From Ochrobactrum quorumnocens (GTDB taxonomy: Bacteria > Pseudomonadota > Alphaproteobacteria > Rhizobiales > Rhizobiaceae), in the NCBI RefSeq assembly GCF_002278035.1, contig NZ_CP022603.1, positions 868,001 to 932,000 of the forward strand: a stretch of 64,000 nt of DNA, given 5' to 3'. A program made the translations under genes and the position numbers. Below are positions 41,743-50,527 of this stretch, piece by piece (position 1 is the stretch's first letter; each line of letters begins with the position of its first letter). The notes beneath the pieces were generated by a model, which worked only from the letters and a program-made list of their open reading frames with translations, was not told the origin of the DNA and ran no database searches.

Positions 41743-43800
41743 ATGCAGAAGAATGGCGCACGTATCGGCATCGACGTGGGCGGAACATTTACCGACTTTG
41801 TTCTGTTCGACCCCGACCGCAAAAGCCTGATCCATTACAAGGAGCCATCGACGCCGGAAGATCCGTCTCAGGCGCTGATCTTGGGCTTGCAGTCACTGCT
41901 CAGTAAAGCTGATCTTGGCGCAGACCAGATCGACACGATTATGCATGGCACAACAATCGGTCTCAATGCCATTATCCAGAGGCGCGGTGCAAAGATCGCA
42001 CTCATCGTCAGCGAAGGTTATCGCGATATTCTGGAAATCGCACGCAGCCGCATGCCCTCTTCCTTTGATTTTCATGCAACCAAGGAAGAACCCCTGGTGC
42101 CGCGCCATCGCATCATCGAAATCGGTGCAAGACTTTCGGCAAACGGCGCAACAACCCAAATCCCCGACGATGCGGCTCTTGAACAAATTGCGGCACAACT
42201 CAACGCGCTCGACGTCGATGCGGCAGCACTTGTATTGATCAATGGCTACACCAACCCTTCAATTGAAAAAGAGCTGGCGCAGAAAATATCCGAAAAGACG
42301 AATGGGCTTTCCATTACATCTGCCGCAGCAATCTGGCCAGAAATCCGCGAATATGAACGCACACTGATCGCCTGTCTGAATGCCTATATCCAGCCATTAA
42401 TGCAGCGCTATTTTGAAGGGCTGTCGACTGGCCTTGCTCGCGATGGCGTTTATGCTCCAATCCTCGTCACAGCCTCCAATGGCGGTTCCCTGAGCATAGG
42501 CTCCGCGCAGGAGCGTCCGGTCGAAACCATCCTCTCAGGACCAGCCTCCGGTGTCATGGCGGCCGCGCGCTTGGCTGCAACATCAGGCGTGCGCGCAATC
42601 ATCACATTTGATATGGGTGGCACGTCGTCAGACATCGCCGTCGCACAAGATGGTTCTGCTGCGCTCGCCACCAAAACCGATATTGGCGGCTTGCCCCTGG
42701 TTTTGCCGGTTGTGGATGTCTCGGCCATCGGTGCAGGTGGCGGCTCAATCGTATGGGTCGACGATCATGGTGTGCTAAAAGTCGGCCCTCGCAGTGCTGG
42801 CGCAATGCCCGGCCCCATCTCTTACGGTCGCGGCGGCACAGAGCCAACCGTAACCGATTGTTATCTGACGCTTGGTTATATCGATCCAGCCGGTTTCCTT
42901 GGTGGACGTATGCAGCTTGAGAGCGAGCCTGCAGCTGCAGCTCTTGCCCAGATAGGCAATCGGATCGGATTTCACGGTGAGAATGCTGCTGCAGAAGCAG
43001 CCCAGGGGGCGCTTGCAGTCACCACGGCTGGCATGGCAACCGAACTCTATAAAACACTCGCAGCTCGAGGCCTTGATCCGGCAACGTTTGCACTCGTTCC
43101 ATTTGGTGGCGCAGGCCCAACACATGCCAACATTTTGGCCGAAGAAGTGGGCATCGCCCGCATCGTCGTTCCTCCAGCAGCAGGAACATTCTGTGCATTG
43201 GGTGCAGTGGCAGCAGATTTACGGCGCGATTTCGTTCGCAGCCTGCGCAGAGAGCTTGATGAAGCGAGTGCCGCGACCCTTGCCGAAACATTCGAAACCC
43301 TTGCTGCCGAAGGAAATGACTGGCTGGATCAGGAAGGTGAACAAAGCAGTGGACGCCTTTTCGAAAAGGCTGCCGACATGCGTTATGTCGGACAGGCTTA
43401 TGAACTGCGGGTGGCATTGAACGATGTAGACACAGACGTTCATGCCATTTCTGAGGCTTTTCACCACGAACATGAGCGCATCTATGGTTTCCGCGACAGC
43501 ACAGCCGAAGTCGAACTGGGAACGGCCCGTCTCGCCGTTATCGGCGTCACGCCCGATCTCGCCGCGCAGGAATTTCCAACAGGCGACGGCAAGCCGGAGA
43601 TCAAAGGCAGTCGCCGCTTGTTCCACAAAGGCGCATGGCTTGATGCAGATATTTATGACCGCCTCAGTTTCCGGGCAAATGATCAGGTCTGCGGTCCTGC
43701 AATTATCGAGCAGGATGATACCACCACTATTCTGCTACCGGGCTGGATAGCCAACTGCGACAAAGCAGGAAATCTGCATCTTGAAAGGCTGGCACAATGA
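41743..43800 (+). CDS. hyuA: Hydantoinase/oxoprolinase subunit A (HyuA-like)
   Basis: 685-aa ATP-dependent hydantoinase large subunit. N-terminal actin-like ATP site GIDVGGTFTDFVLFD, the conserved MHGTTIGLNAIIQRRGA, and the central ATPase motif IITFDMGGTSSDIAVAQDG are visible. The family opens cyclic amides such as 5-oxoproline, N-methylhydantoin or hydantoins, using ATP, with subunit B. It lies 16 bp after the ATPase gene and overlaps hyuB by 4 bp. Substrate specificity cannot be read from sequence; the transporter class (polyamine-like) suggests a small, cationic or zwitterionic cyclic amide. Confidence 0.9.
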   Translation: MQKNGARIGIDVGGTFTDFVLFDPDRKSLIHYKEPSTPEDPSQALILGLQSLLSKADLGADQIDTIMHGTTIGLNAIIQRRGAKIALIVSEGYRDILEIARSRMPSSFDFHATKEEPLVPRHRIIEIGARLSANGATTQIPDDAALEQIAAQLNALDVDAAALVLINGYTNPSIEKELAQKISEKTNGLSITSAAAIWPEIREYERTLIACLNAYIQPLMQRYFEGLSTGLARDGVYAPILVTASNGGSLSIGSAQERPVETILSGPASGVMAAARLAATSGVRAIITFDMGGTSSDIAVAQDGSAALATKTDIGGLPLVLPVVDVSAIGAGGGSIVWVDDHGVLKVGPRSAGAMPGPISYGRGGTEPTVTDCYLTLGYIDPAGFLGGRMQLESEPAAAALAQIGNRIGFHGENAAAEAAQGALAVTTAGMATELYKTLAARGLDPATFALVPFGGAGPTHANILAEEVGIARIVVPPAAGTFCALGAVAADLRRDFVRSLRRELDEASAATLAETFETLAAEGNDWLDQEGEQSSGRLFEKAADMRYVGQAYELRVALNDVDTDVHAISEAFHHEHERIYGFRDSTAEVELGTARLAVIGVTPDLAAQEFPTGDGKPEIKGSRRLFHKGAWLDADIYDRLSFRANDQVCGPAIIEQDDTTTILLPGWIANCDKAGNLHLERLAQ

Positions 43801-45803
43801 AACTCAACCCAGTCACGCTTGCCATTCTCGGCAACAAGCTTGCAGCTATCAGCGAAGAAATGTGCCTGACGCTGCAGCGCACGGGCCGCACACTTTATGT
43901 CAAGGAAACTGCTGATTTTGCTTGTGCGCTTGCCGGGCTGGACGGACGCTTTTTCGCCTATCCACGTTCTATTGGTGTTTCAGGATTTGTGGGCCTTGAA
44001 TGCGGGCCAACGATTGAAGCAGTGGGGGCGCTTGAACCTGGCGACGTCATCCTGACCAACGATCCCTATCGTTCAGAAGGTCTCGCCACACATCTGCCCG
44101 ACCTTCATATGATCGAGCCCTATTTCCATGAGGGTCGCGTAGTTGCTTATGGCTGGTGTTTCGTACACTGCTCGGATGTCGGCGGACGTGTGCCATCCAG
44201 CATCTCCCCAATGAATACCGAAATCTTTCAGGAAGGTTTGCGTATTCCGCCAGTCAAACTGATGAAGCGCGGAGAAATGTCTCCTGAAGTATGCCTGTTT
44301 CTGGAGGCAAACAGCCGTACACCTGAAGCCAATATGGGCGATATTCGCGCCATGCTGGCAGCTCTTGCGGCCGGTCGTCGTCGCGTCGAACAGGCGATTG
44401 CCCAGCACGGAGCAGATGAGGTTTCGGTAGCCAGTACTGATCTTGTTTCATATGCAGCCGAAAAGGCGCGATCCGTTCTGCGAAAGGTTCCCTCTGGCTC
44501 CTATACGTTTTCAGATTATCTTGATGATGACGCAGCCGGTAATCTGCCTGTTCGCATCGCCCTGACCGTGACATTCGAAGACGGAGAAGTGCATCTGGAT
44601 TTCACCGGAACTGATCCGCAAGTGGCCACCGCCATGAACATTCCTTCGCGCGGACGTCCCCATGCATGGCTGACACTCCGGGTGCTCGCATTGGTCAACA
44701 CACTTGACCCAACTGCACCCCTAAATGTTGGCCTTCTCGATACGGTTCGGATAACCGCACCTGAGGGAAGTCTGGTCAATCCGCAGGAACCTGCCGCAAC
44801 GGGTGTCCGTCATGCCGCCGCCATTCGCGTGAACGACGTGTTGAATGGTGCCTTCGGAAAAGCTTTGCCAGATGTCATGCCTGCTGCATCATCCGGCACG
44901 GTCATACCCGTTGTGATGGCGGAACCAGATGGCAAAGGCGGCCGACGTGTACAGGTCATCGAACCGATGATCGGCGGCACGGGCGCACGTTTTGGTCGCG
45001 ATGGCGTTGATGGTCGAGACAGCGGCATCTCCAATCTCGCCAACAACCCCGTCGAAACGGTCGAAGCCGAGTTGGGCGTTGAAATCCTGCATTACAGTCT
45101 ACGTCCCGATTCCGGTGGTCCCGGCCAGTGGCGCGGCGGGTGCGGCATGGAACTGACCTTTCGCGCATTGACCGATGACACCAACGTGCTCGGTCGAGGC
45201 ATGGAGCGTCTGCTGTTCCGCCCATGGGGTTCCTACGGTGGCCAAGCAGGTCTGCCCGGCGCGTTGATAGTCAATCGCGGACGCCTTGATGAACGCAAGC
45301 TTGGTAAAATTGACGTACTCAACGTCAACGCAGGCGATACGGTGACCTTTCTGACCCCCGGCGCAGGTGGGTGGGGAAATCCACTTGAACGAGATCCTGA
45401 CGCGGTGCTGCGTGACGTTCTGGATGGCTTCATTACACCCGACGCCGCTCATGCCGATTATGGCGTGGTAATACATGATGGCATGATCACTAATGACGCC
45501 ACCGCCGCCCGTCGTCTAACGCTGTCAGAAAACAAGGCCGCTGATGGATTTGGTCCTGAGCGAAAGCACTGGGACGAAGTGTTTGAACCGGCTTTGATGG
45601 ACAGCCTGAACCGTGCACTTGTGCAGCTTCCTGGATCGGTACGGCAGCGCCAGCGCAAAGCTGTATTCGACGCCGTTTTGCCTACCCTTCCCGAAGGTTT
45701 TCCAAAAACGAGGGCCGAAGCCGAGAACGCACATACAGCGCGTATAGCATTCCGGACAGCTGTCGAAAAACTCGTCGCAATTTCCAATTCCGAAAACGCC
45801 TGA
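43797..45803 (+). CDS. hyuB: Hydantoinase/oxoprolinase subunit B (HyuB-like)
   Basis: 668 aa, longer than many HyuB proteins (about 520-600 aa); the extra length is a C-terminal extension after residue 545 that follows the GAGGWGNPLERDP motif. Family motifs: LTLQRTGRTLYVKE, DVILTNDPYRSEGLATHLPDLHMI, DFTGTDPQV and DSGGPGQWRGGCGMEL. Coupled to hyuA by a 4-bp overlap. The subunit carries the hydrolytic function of the two-protein enzyme. Confidence 0.9.
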   Translation: MKLNPVTLAILGNKLAAISEEMCLTLQRTGRTLYVKETADFACALAGLDGRFFAYPRSIGVSGFVGLECGPTIEAVGALEPGDVILTNDPYRSEGLATHLPDLHMIEPYFHEGRVVAYGWCFVHCSDVGGRVPSSISPMNTEIFQEGLRIPPVKLMKRGEMSPEVCLFLEANSRTPEANMGDIRAMLAALAAGRRRVEQAIAQHGADEVSVASTDLVSYAAEKARSVLRKVPSGSYTFSDYLDDDAAGNLPVRIALTVTFEDGEVHLDFTGTDPQVATAMNIPSRGRPHAWLTLRVLALVNTLDPTAPLNVGLLDTVRITAPEGSLVNPQEPAATGVRHAAAIRVNDVLNGAFGKALPDVMPAASSGTVIPVVMAEPDGKGGRRVQVIEPMIGGTGARFGRDGVDGRDSGISNLANNPVETVEAELGVEILHYSLRPDSGGPGQWRGGCGMELTFRALTDDTNVLGRGMERLLFRPWGSYGGQAGLPGALIVNRGRLDERKLGKIDVLNVNAGDTVTFLTPGAGGWGNPLERDPDAVLRDVLDGFITPDAAHADYGVVIHDGMITNDATAARRLTLSENKAADGFGPERKHWDEVFEPALMDSLNRALVQLPGSVRQRQRKAVFDAVLPTLPEGFPKTRAEAENAHTARIAFRTAVEKLVAISNSENA

Positions 45804-45827
45804 TTGTTCCAGATACGGAGTAACGCA

Positions 45828-46880
45828 ATGACACTAATTACCAGACGAAATCTCCTCGGCTCGGGCGCGATGCTTGGTCTTGGTCTTACCGTAGGCGGGT
45901 TCCCACGCATCGCCAATGCGCAGGCCGCAAAAGAAATCACCGTGACGGCCTTTGGTGGCATATGGGAAGAAGCGGTTCGCAAATGCTTTGTTGCACCATT
46001 TGAAGCCAAGACCGGTGCAAAGGCCAATGTCTCGCTCGGTGGCCCGCCTCAATGGCTGGCGCAAGTCGAAGCGTCACCCACCAAGCCGCCAGTCGATGTG
46101 CTCATTATGACGCCAGACCTTGCTTTGTCCGCAACCAAATCAGGTCTGGTTGACGACTTTACAGTCGAAAAGCTGCCGAACCTCGCAAAAATCCCGCAGC
46201 AACTGACGGATTCAGTTGAAGGCAAAGGTACGCTGTTCGACTATGGTGTTGCGGGTATAACCTACAATAAAGACCGGGTGAAAAACCCTCCAAAGTCTTT
46301 CGCCGAGTTTGTCGACAGAGTTGCCGCTGGTGAGTTCGTCGCCTCGATCCCCTCCATCAGTTACGCCGTCACACCAATCATGCTGATCTGGGCCATGGCC
46401 AAGGCATTTGGCGGCGGTGCCGACAACGTCGATCCGTTCTTCAAGGCAGTTGAACGAATGAAGGATAATCTCATCTATTGGGCCGGACCGAATGATTTTT
46501 TCAATCATCTTTCTTCTGGCGAAGCCGATATCGGCATTTATTTCGATGGTCGCACTTGGAACCATTACGATGCCGGCGCAACCTGGATCGACTTCATCAA
46601 CCCGGAAGAAGGCGGTTCACTCAATGGTTTGGCAGTCCAGAAGGCAAAAAATGCCAATCCGCTCGCCTGGAACTATATTAACGAAGTGCTCGACGCAGCC
46701 AACCAGACACAATTTGCCGAGATTATGAACTACGGCGTCACCAATGAGGACGTGGTTTACAGCGAAAAGCTCAAGCCGCGCATCACGCCGTGGCAGAAAA
46801 CGGCCTTCCCGCCATATGAGCAAATTGCTCAAGTCCGAAATCAATGGGTGGATCGCTGGAACCGGGAAATCGGCCAGTAA
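45828..46880 (+). CDS. Polyamine-type ABC transporter binding protein (PotD-like)
   Basis: 350-aa family-1 solute-binding protein. The leader TRRNLLGSGAMLGLGLTVGG is Tat-like (twin Arg) and cleavage is likely after ANAQA at about residue 33. Mature motifs: TVTAFGGIWEEAVRKCFVAPFE and GEADIGIYFDGRTWNHYDAG. ATG at 45828 preceded by GGAG; 24 bp after hyuB. It is co-transcribed with two permeases. Cargo inferred to be the cyclic amide metabolised by HyuAB. Confidence 0.9.
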   Translation: MTLITRRNLLGSGAMLGLGLTVGGFPRIANAQAAKEITVTAFGGIWEEAVRKCFVAPFEAKTGAKANVSLGGPPQWLAQVEASPTKPPVDVLIMTPDLALSATKSGLVDDFTVEKLPNLAKIPQQLTDSVEGKGTLFDYGVAGITYNKDRVKNPPKSFAEFVDRVAAGEFVASIPSISYAVTPIMLIWAMAKAFGGGADNVDPFFKAVERMKDNLIYWAGPNDFFNHLSSGEADIGIYFDGRTWNHYDAGATWIDFINPEEGGSLNGLAVQKAKNANPLAWNYINEVLDAANQTQFAEIMNYGVTNEDVVYSEKLKPRITPWQKTAFPPYEQIAQVRNQWVDRWNREIGQ

Positions 46881-46896
46881 GATCGCGGAGCACACT

Positions 46897-47757
46897 ATGA
46901 GCCAGACAGAAACATCAAACACTACAGCAAGAACAGGGCTGGCTCTACCGGGCTGGCTGCTCATCTTGCCTGCTCTGGTGTTCCTTCTGGCTTTTTTCGT
47001 CCTGCCTCTCTTTGACAACAGCGTACGCAGCTTTGTCGGCACGGACGGCCGTTTGACTTTCACACGTTACGTCACGCTGCTGACCGACCCCTTCTATCTG
47101 CGTGTCATCGGCGAGACGATACTGCTTTCAGGTGGTGTGACGCTGATTTGCGTAATCATCGGATATCCAGTCGCCTATTTTCTGGTGCGTAAAGCAGGCC
47201 GATGGGCTGGCTTGATCGTCTTTTTGCTTATCGCCCCACTTTTGACGTCAATCATCATGCGTACCTTCGGCTGGCAAGTTCTTTTTGCCCGCCGCGGCCT
47301 GATCAACAATCTGCTTGTCGATCAACTCGGGATCATTGCAACGCCATTGCGCTTCACCAACTCGCCGGAAATCACCGTAGCCGCTCTCGTGCATGTACTC
47401 GTACCCTTCATGGTTCTTTCGATCGGCACCGTGTTGCAGGGTATAGATCGCAGGCTGGAGGAATCCGCGAAAATTCTGGGAGCCGGTCGTTTTCGCACCT
47501 TCTGGGAGGTGACTTTGCCGCTCTCCCTCGACGGCATCGGAACCGGCGCAATTTTGGTGTTCATGATTGCCAACGGAAGCTTCGTTACGCTGGTTATGCT
47601 GGGCGGTGGTCTTCAGACTCTCCCATTACTGATCTACCAGCAATTCAACACCACACGCGATTTTGGCATGGCGAGTGCGATGAGTTCGATCCTTCTGGTG
47701 ATTGCGGTTGCATGTCTCTTCCTGCAATTGCGTCTCGTGCGCCGTCGGGGAGTTTAA
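46897..47757 (+). CDS. Polyamine-type ABC transporter permease (PotB-like)
   Basis: 286-aa permease with six spans; first at about residues 18-40. The EAA loop EESAKILGAGRFRTFWEVTLP contacts the ATPase. The ATG at 46897 follows GCGGAG; the open frame extends upstream to 46744 through the binding-protein gene, which is rejected. Spacing to the next gene is 3 bp. Confidence 0.89.
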   Translation: MSQTETSNTTARTGLALPGWLLILPALVFLLAFFVLPLFDNSVRSFVGTDGRLTFTRYVTLLTDPFYLRVIGETILLSGGVTLICVIIGYPVAYFLVRKAGRWAGLIVFLLIAPLLTSIIMRTFGWQVLFARRGLINNLLVDQLGIIATPLRFTNSPEITVAALVHVLVPFMVLSIGTVLQGIDRRLEESAKILGAGRFRTFWEVTLPLSLDGIGTGAILVFMIANGSFVTLVMLGGGLQTLPLLIYQQFNTTRDFGMASAMSSILLVIAVACLFLQLRLVRRRGV

Positions 47758-47760
47758 TCG

Positions 47761-48567
47761 ATGAAACTCTTTGGAAAAGACTGGGCAGACATCGCATTGA
47801 CCGTGTTTGTGGTCGTGTTCTTTATTTTTATGCTGGCTCCCATTCTAGTTGTTGTACTCGTGTCCTTCACGTCTGCGGGCTATGTGGCCTTTCCCATCCC
47901 CGGCTGGTCGCTCAAATGGTTTGTGAATATTTTCGTTTATCAACCATTTGTGGATGCCCTCATCGTCAGCTTTAAGATCGGGATCGGCGCCACCATTCTC
48001 TCCTGTCTGATCGGCATCCCCGCCTGCCTTTATCTGGCGCGCTCACGCACAGGCTGGGCAAGCGCGGTTATGGCGTTTCTACTGTCGCCCTTGTCGATGC
48101 CGATGATTGTGATTGGTTTCGCGTCGCTGTTCTTCATGAGCAGGCTTGGACTGGGAATTTCATTCAGCGCCCTGTTGATCACCCATACTATCGTCTGTCT
48201 TCCCTATGTTGTTCGCACGGTTGCAGGTGTTTATGGCAGCATGTCCAAAAGCTATGAAGAAGCCGCCGCCATTCTGGGAGCCAATCCATTGCAGGTCTTC
48301 TGGCATGTCACATTACCCCTCATCCGCCCCGGCATCATGGCGGGGTCGCTGTTTTCATTTCTTACGTCGTTCGACAATTTGCCGGTGAGTTATTTTTTCG
48401 CGAGCGCAAGCACGAACACCTTGCCGGTCGTAATGCTGAGCTATCTTGAACACCAGTTCGACCCGACAATCGCAGCTCTCAGCACTTTGCAACTTCTTAT
48501 GGCAGTTGCGACGCTCATCATTGTCGACCGCATCTATGGCATTAGAAAAATGACGGTGGCCGCATGA
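47761..48567 (+). CDS. Polyamine-type ABC transporter permease (PotC-like)
   Basis: 268-aa permease, six spans (first at about 12-38), with EAA loop EEAAAILGANPLQVFWHVTLP. Overlaps the VOC-family gene by 4 bp. Completes the transporter with products of 40632, 45828 and 46897. Confidence 0.9.
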   Translation: MKLFGKDWADIALTVFVVVFFIFMLAPILVVVLVSFTSAGYVAFPIPGWSLKWFVNIFVYQPFVDALIVSFKIGIGATILSCLIGIPACLYLARSRTGWASAVMAFLLSPLSMPMIVIGFASLFFMSRLGLGISFSALLITHTIVCLPYVVRTVAGVYGSMSKSYEEAAAILGANPLQVFWHVTLPLIRPGIMAGSLFSFLTSFDNLPVSYFFASASTNTLPVVMLSYLEHQFDPTIAALSTLQLLMAVATLIIVDRIYGIRKMTVAA

Positions 48568-49220
48568 CGTTTCACTTACCCATCGACCATGTCGTTGTTC
48601 TAACAAACGATCTCGATAATGCGGGCACGGCATTTGAAAATGTCGGTTTCCATGTCACACCGATCGCAAAACACAGCGCTGCCATGGGCACGGCCAATCG
48701 ATGTGTCATGCTCAATGACACCTATATCGAGATCCTTGCAATCATTGAGAAAACAGAAGCCAACGCTAATTGGCGCAAGCTTCTCGAAAATGGATCTGGA
48801 TTGCGCGGGATTGCGCTGCGCAGCAAAGATGTCGAGGCCGATGTTAGAGCCTATAATGATAAGAACATCGAGACTGAAGCGATAAGGCACTTTTCACGAC
48901 AAACCGAAACTGGCGGGTTACGGTTTTCGATAAGCCGTTTCAAAGATAGCGTTACTCCAGCCTATCAATGTTTGCTCTGTCAGCACCACACACCTGAACT
49001 TCTCTGGACATCTGACGTAATAGAACACCCCAACGGCGCGCAGCGTCTGATATCTGTTGCCACACCGAACGCCTCGGAACTTGAAGTGCTATCTAGCGAC
49101 TGCGTTGCGGACATATCGATATCGACTGGAAGAAATCGTCTGACGATCAGCGGAATCAGTGAAGCTGTTTTCGATTTGCGCGAGAGTTGCGGATTGGAAA
49201 TCACGATGGTTCGCCCATGA
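48564..49220 (+). CDS. Glyoxalase-like (VOC-superfamily) protein
   Basis: 218 aa. The N-terminal half has the VOC pattern IDHVVVLTNDLDNAGTAFENVGFHV and the family Glu/His region around NDTYIEILAI, matching the glyoxalase-like domain (PF13468 type). VOC proteins are metal-dependent isomerases, lyases, dioxygenases or racemases; hydantoin pathways often need a racemase or epimerase, which makes such a role attractive but unproven. Coupled to both neighbours by 4-bp overlaps. Confidence 0.75.
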   Translation: MTFHLPIDHVVVLTNDLDNAGTAFENVGFHVTPIAKHSAAMGTANRCVMLNDTYIEILAIIEKTEANANWRKLLENGSGLRGIALRSKDVEADVRAYNDKNIETEAIRHFSRQTETGGLRFSISRFKDSVTPAYQCLLCQHHTPELLWTSDVIEHPNGAQRLISVATPNASELEVLSSDCVADISISTGRNRLTISGISEAVFDLRESCGLEITMVRP

Positions 49221-50506
49221 AATCCTGGCCATCGAATAAACCTTCGTCTTTATGGATGTCGCTTTCGCGCGAGAGGTTTGAAGGCGAAGTTCTCGAAGGT
49301 GTTGCGCAGACCGAGATTGTAATCATCGGCGGTGGCATTGCCGGTCTTGCCTCAGCAATCGAGCTTGCGAGGCGTGGGCTCAAAGTCACTGTGCTTGAAG
49401 CAGCCAAGGTCGGCTATGGAGCTTCCGGCCGTGCCAATGGGCAAGTCATCTCTGCGCTGACACGTCATGATCCAAAGACGTTGCGGATCATTTGGCCCGG
49501 AGACCAGGCTGAACGTTTCATCGAGCTTGTAAAGGGCGCTGCCGACAAACTTTATGCGTTAGCCGAACGTTACCAGATTGACTGCGATTTAAACCGCTCT
49601 GGCTGGCTGCAACCAGCGCATAGCACAGGTCGTTTCAAGCGTGTTTCCGCTCTCGCCGCACAATGGGTGGAAGTTGGTGCGCCAACTGCCGTCATTTCTT
49701 CGAGCGAGATGGCCGTTCGTTTAGGCACAAATGCTTATCATGGTGGATGGGAGCATAGCGGCGGTGGACACATAAATCCTTATGCTTTCACGGTGGGTCT
49801 TGCACGCGGAGCAGTGTCAGAAGGCGCTGTAATCTTCGAGCAAAGTCCTGCGCTCAATCTCACGCGAACGCCAACAGGCTGGCGGATTAAAACCCCCAAC
49901 GGTGAACTTCACACGGAAAAAGTCGTGCTTGCTACCGCAGCCCACACCGGCAATCTTTGGCCTGAACTTCGACGCTCAATTGTGCCGGTGACATCCTATC
50001 AAGCGGCAACCGAGCCGCTGGGCGATCTGGCGGATACAATTCTACCTGGCAATGAAGCATCGTCAGACACCCGATTTGACCTTCGTTATTTCCGCAAGGA
50101 TCGCGAGGGGCGACTGGTTTCGGGCGGGGCACTCGCCATTCAGGCCGGTGCGGCGTATCGTTTGCCTGCAATGGTTGAGGGTCGATTGCGTCAGCTCTTT
50201 CCTGATCTGCCGCGCGGCACCACAAAGACTTTCTGGGGCGGGCGCATCGCCATGACGGTTGATCGTTTACCGCATCTGCATAAACGCGACGGCGGTCTTT
50301 ACAGCTGGATTGGCTGTAATGGGCGCGGTCTCGCCCTCTCATGCGCTATGGCGGATGTAGTCGCCGATGCTGTGTGCGGCGTAGCGGACGACCAACTGGC
50401 ATTGCGTCCAACACCTGTGCCACAGATTGCCTTTCACCCCATTGTTAGCCGAACGGCGCGCTTCATCCTGCCCTACCTTCGTTGGCAGGACAGAAACGAA
50501 GTTTGA
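49217..50506 (+). CDS. FAD-dependent amino-acid/amine oxidase (DAO family)
   Basis: 429-aa flavoprotein. FAD-binding VIIGGGIAGLASAIELARRG at about residue 37, then GASGRANGQVI, and the C-terminal GLYSWIGCNGRGLALSCAMADV. Resembles PuuB/OrdL gamma-glutamylputrescine oxidase and D-amino-acid-oxidase-type enzymes, which oxidise secondary or primary amines to imines with release of peroxide. The ATG at 49217 overlaps the previous stop; the frame is open 10 codons further. Likely oxidises an N-substituted amino acid produced by ring opening. Confidence 0.88.
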   Translation: MKSWPSNKPSSLWMSLSRERFEGEVLEGVAQTEIVIIGGGIAGLASAIELARRGLKVTVLEAAKVGYGASGRANGQVISALTRHDPKTLRIIWPGDQAERFIELVKGAADKLYALAERYQIDCDLNRSGWLQPAHSTGRFKRVSALAAQWVEVGAPTAVISSSEMAVRLGTNAYHGGWEHSGGGHINPYAFTVGLARGAVSEGAVIFEQSPALNLTRTPTGWRIKTPNGELHTEKVVLATAAHTGNLWPELRRSIVPVTSYQAATEPLGDLADTILPGNEASSDTRFDLRYFRKDREGRLVSGGALAIQAGAAYRLPAMVEGRLRQLFPDLPRGTTKTFWGGRIAMTVDRLPHLHKRDGGLYSWIGCNGRGLALSCAMADVVADAVCGVADDQLALRPTPVPQIAFHPIVSRTARFILPYLRWQDRNEV

Positions 50507-50527
50507 TTATAAGCCCAAGGAAAGCCG

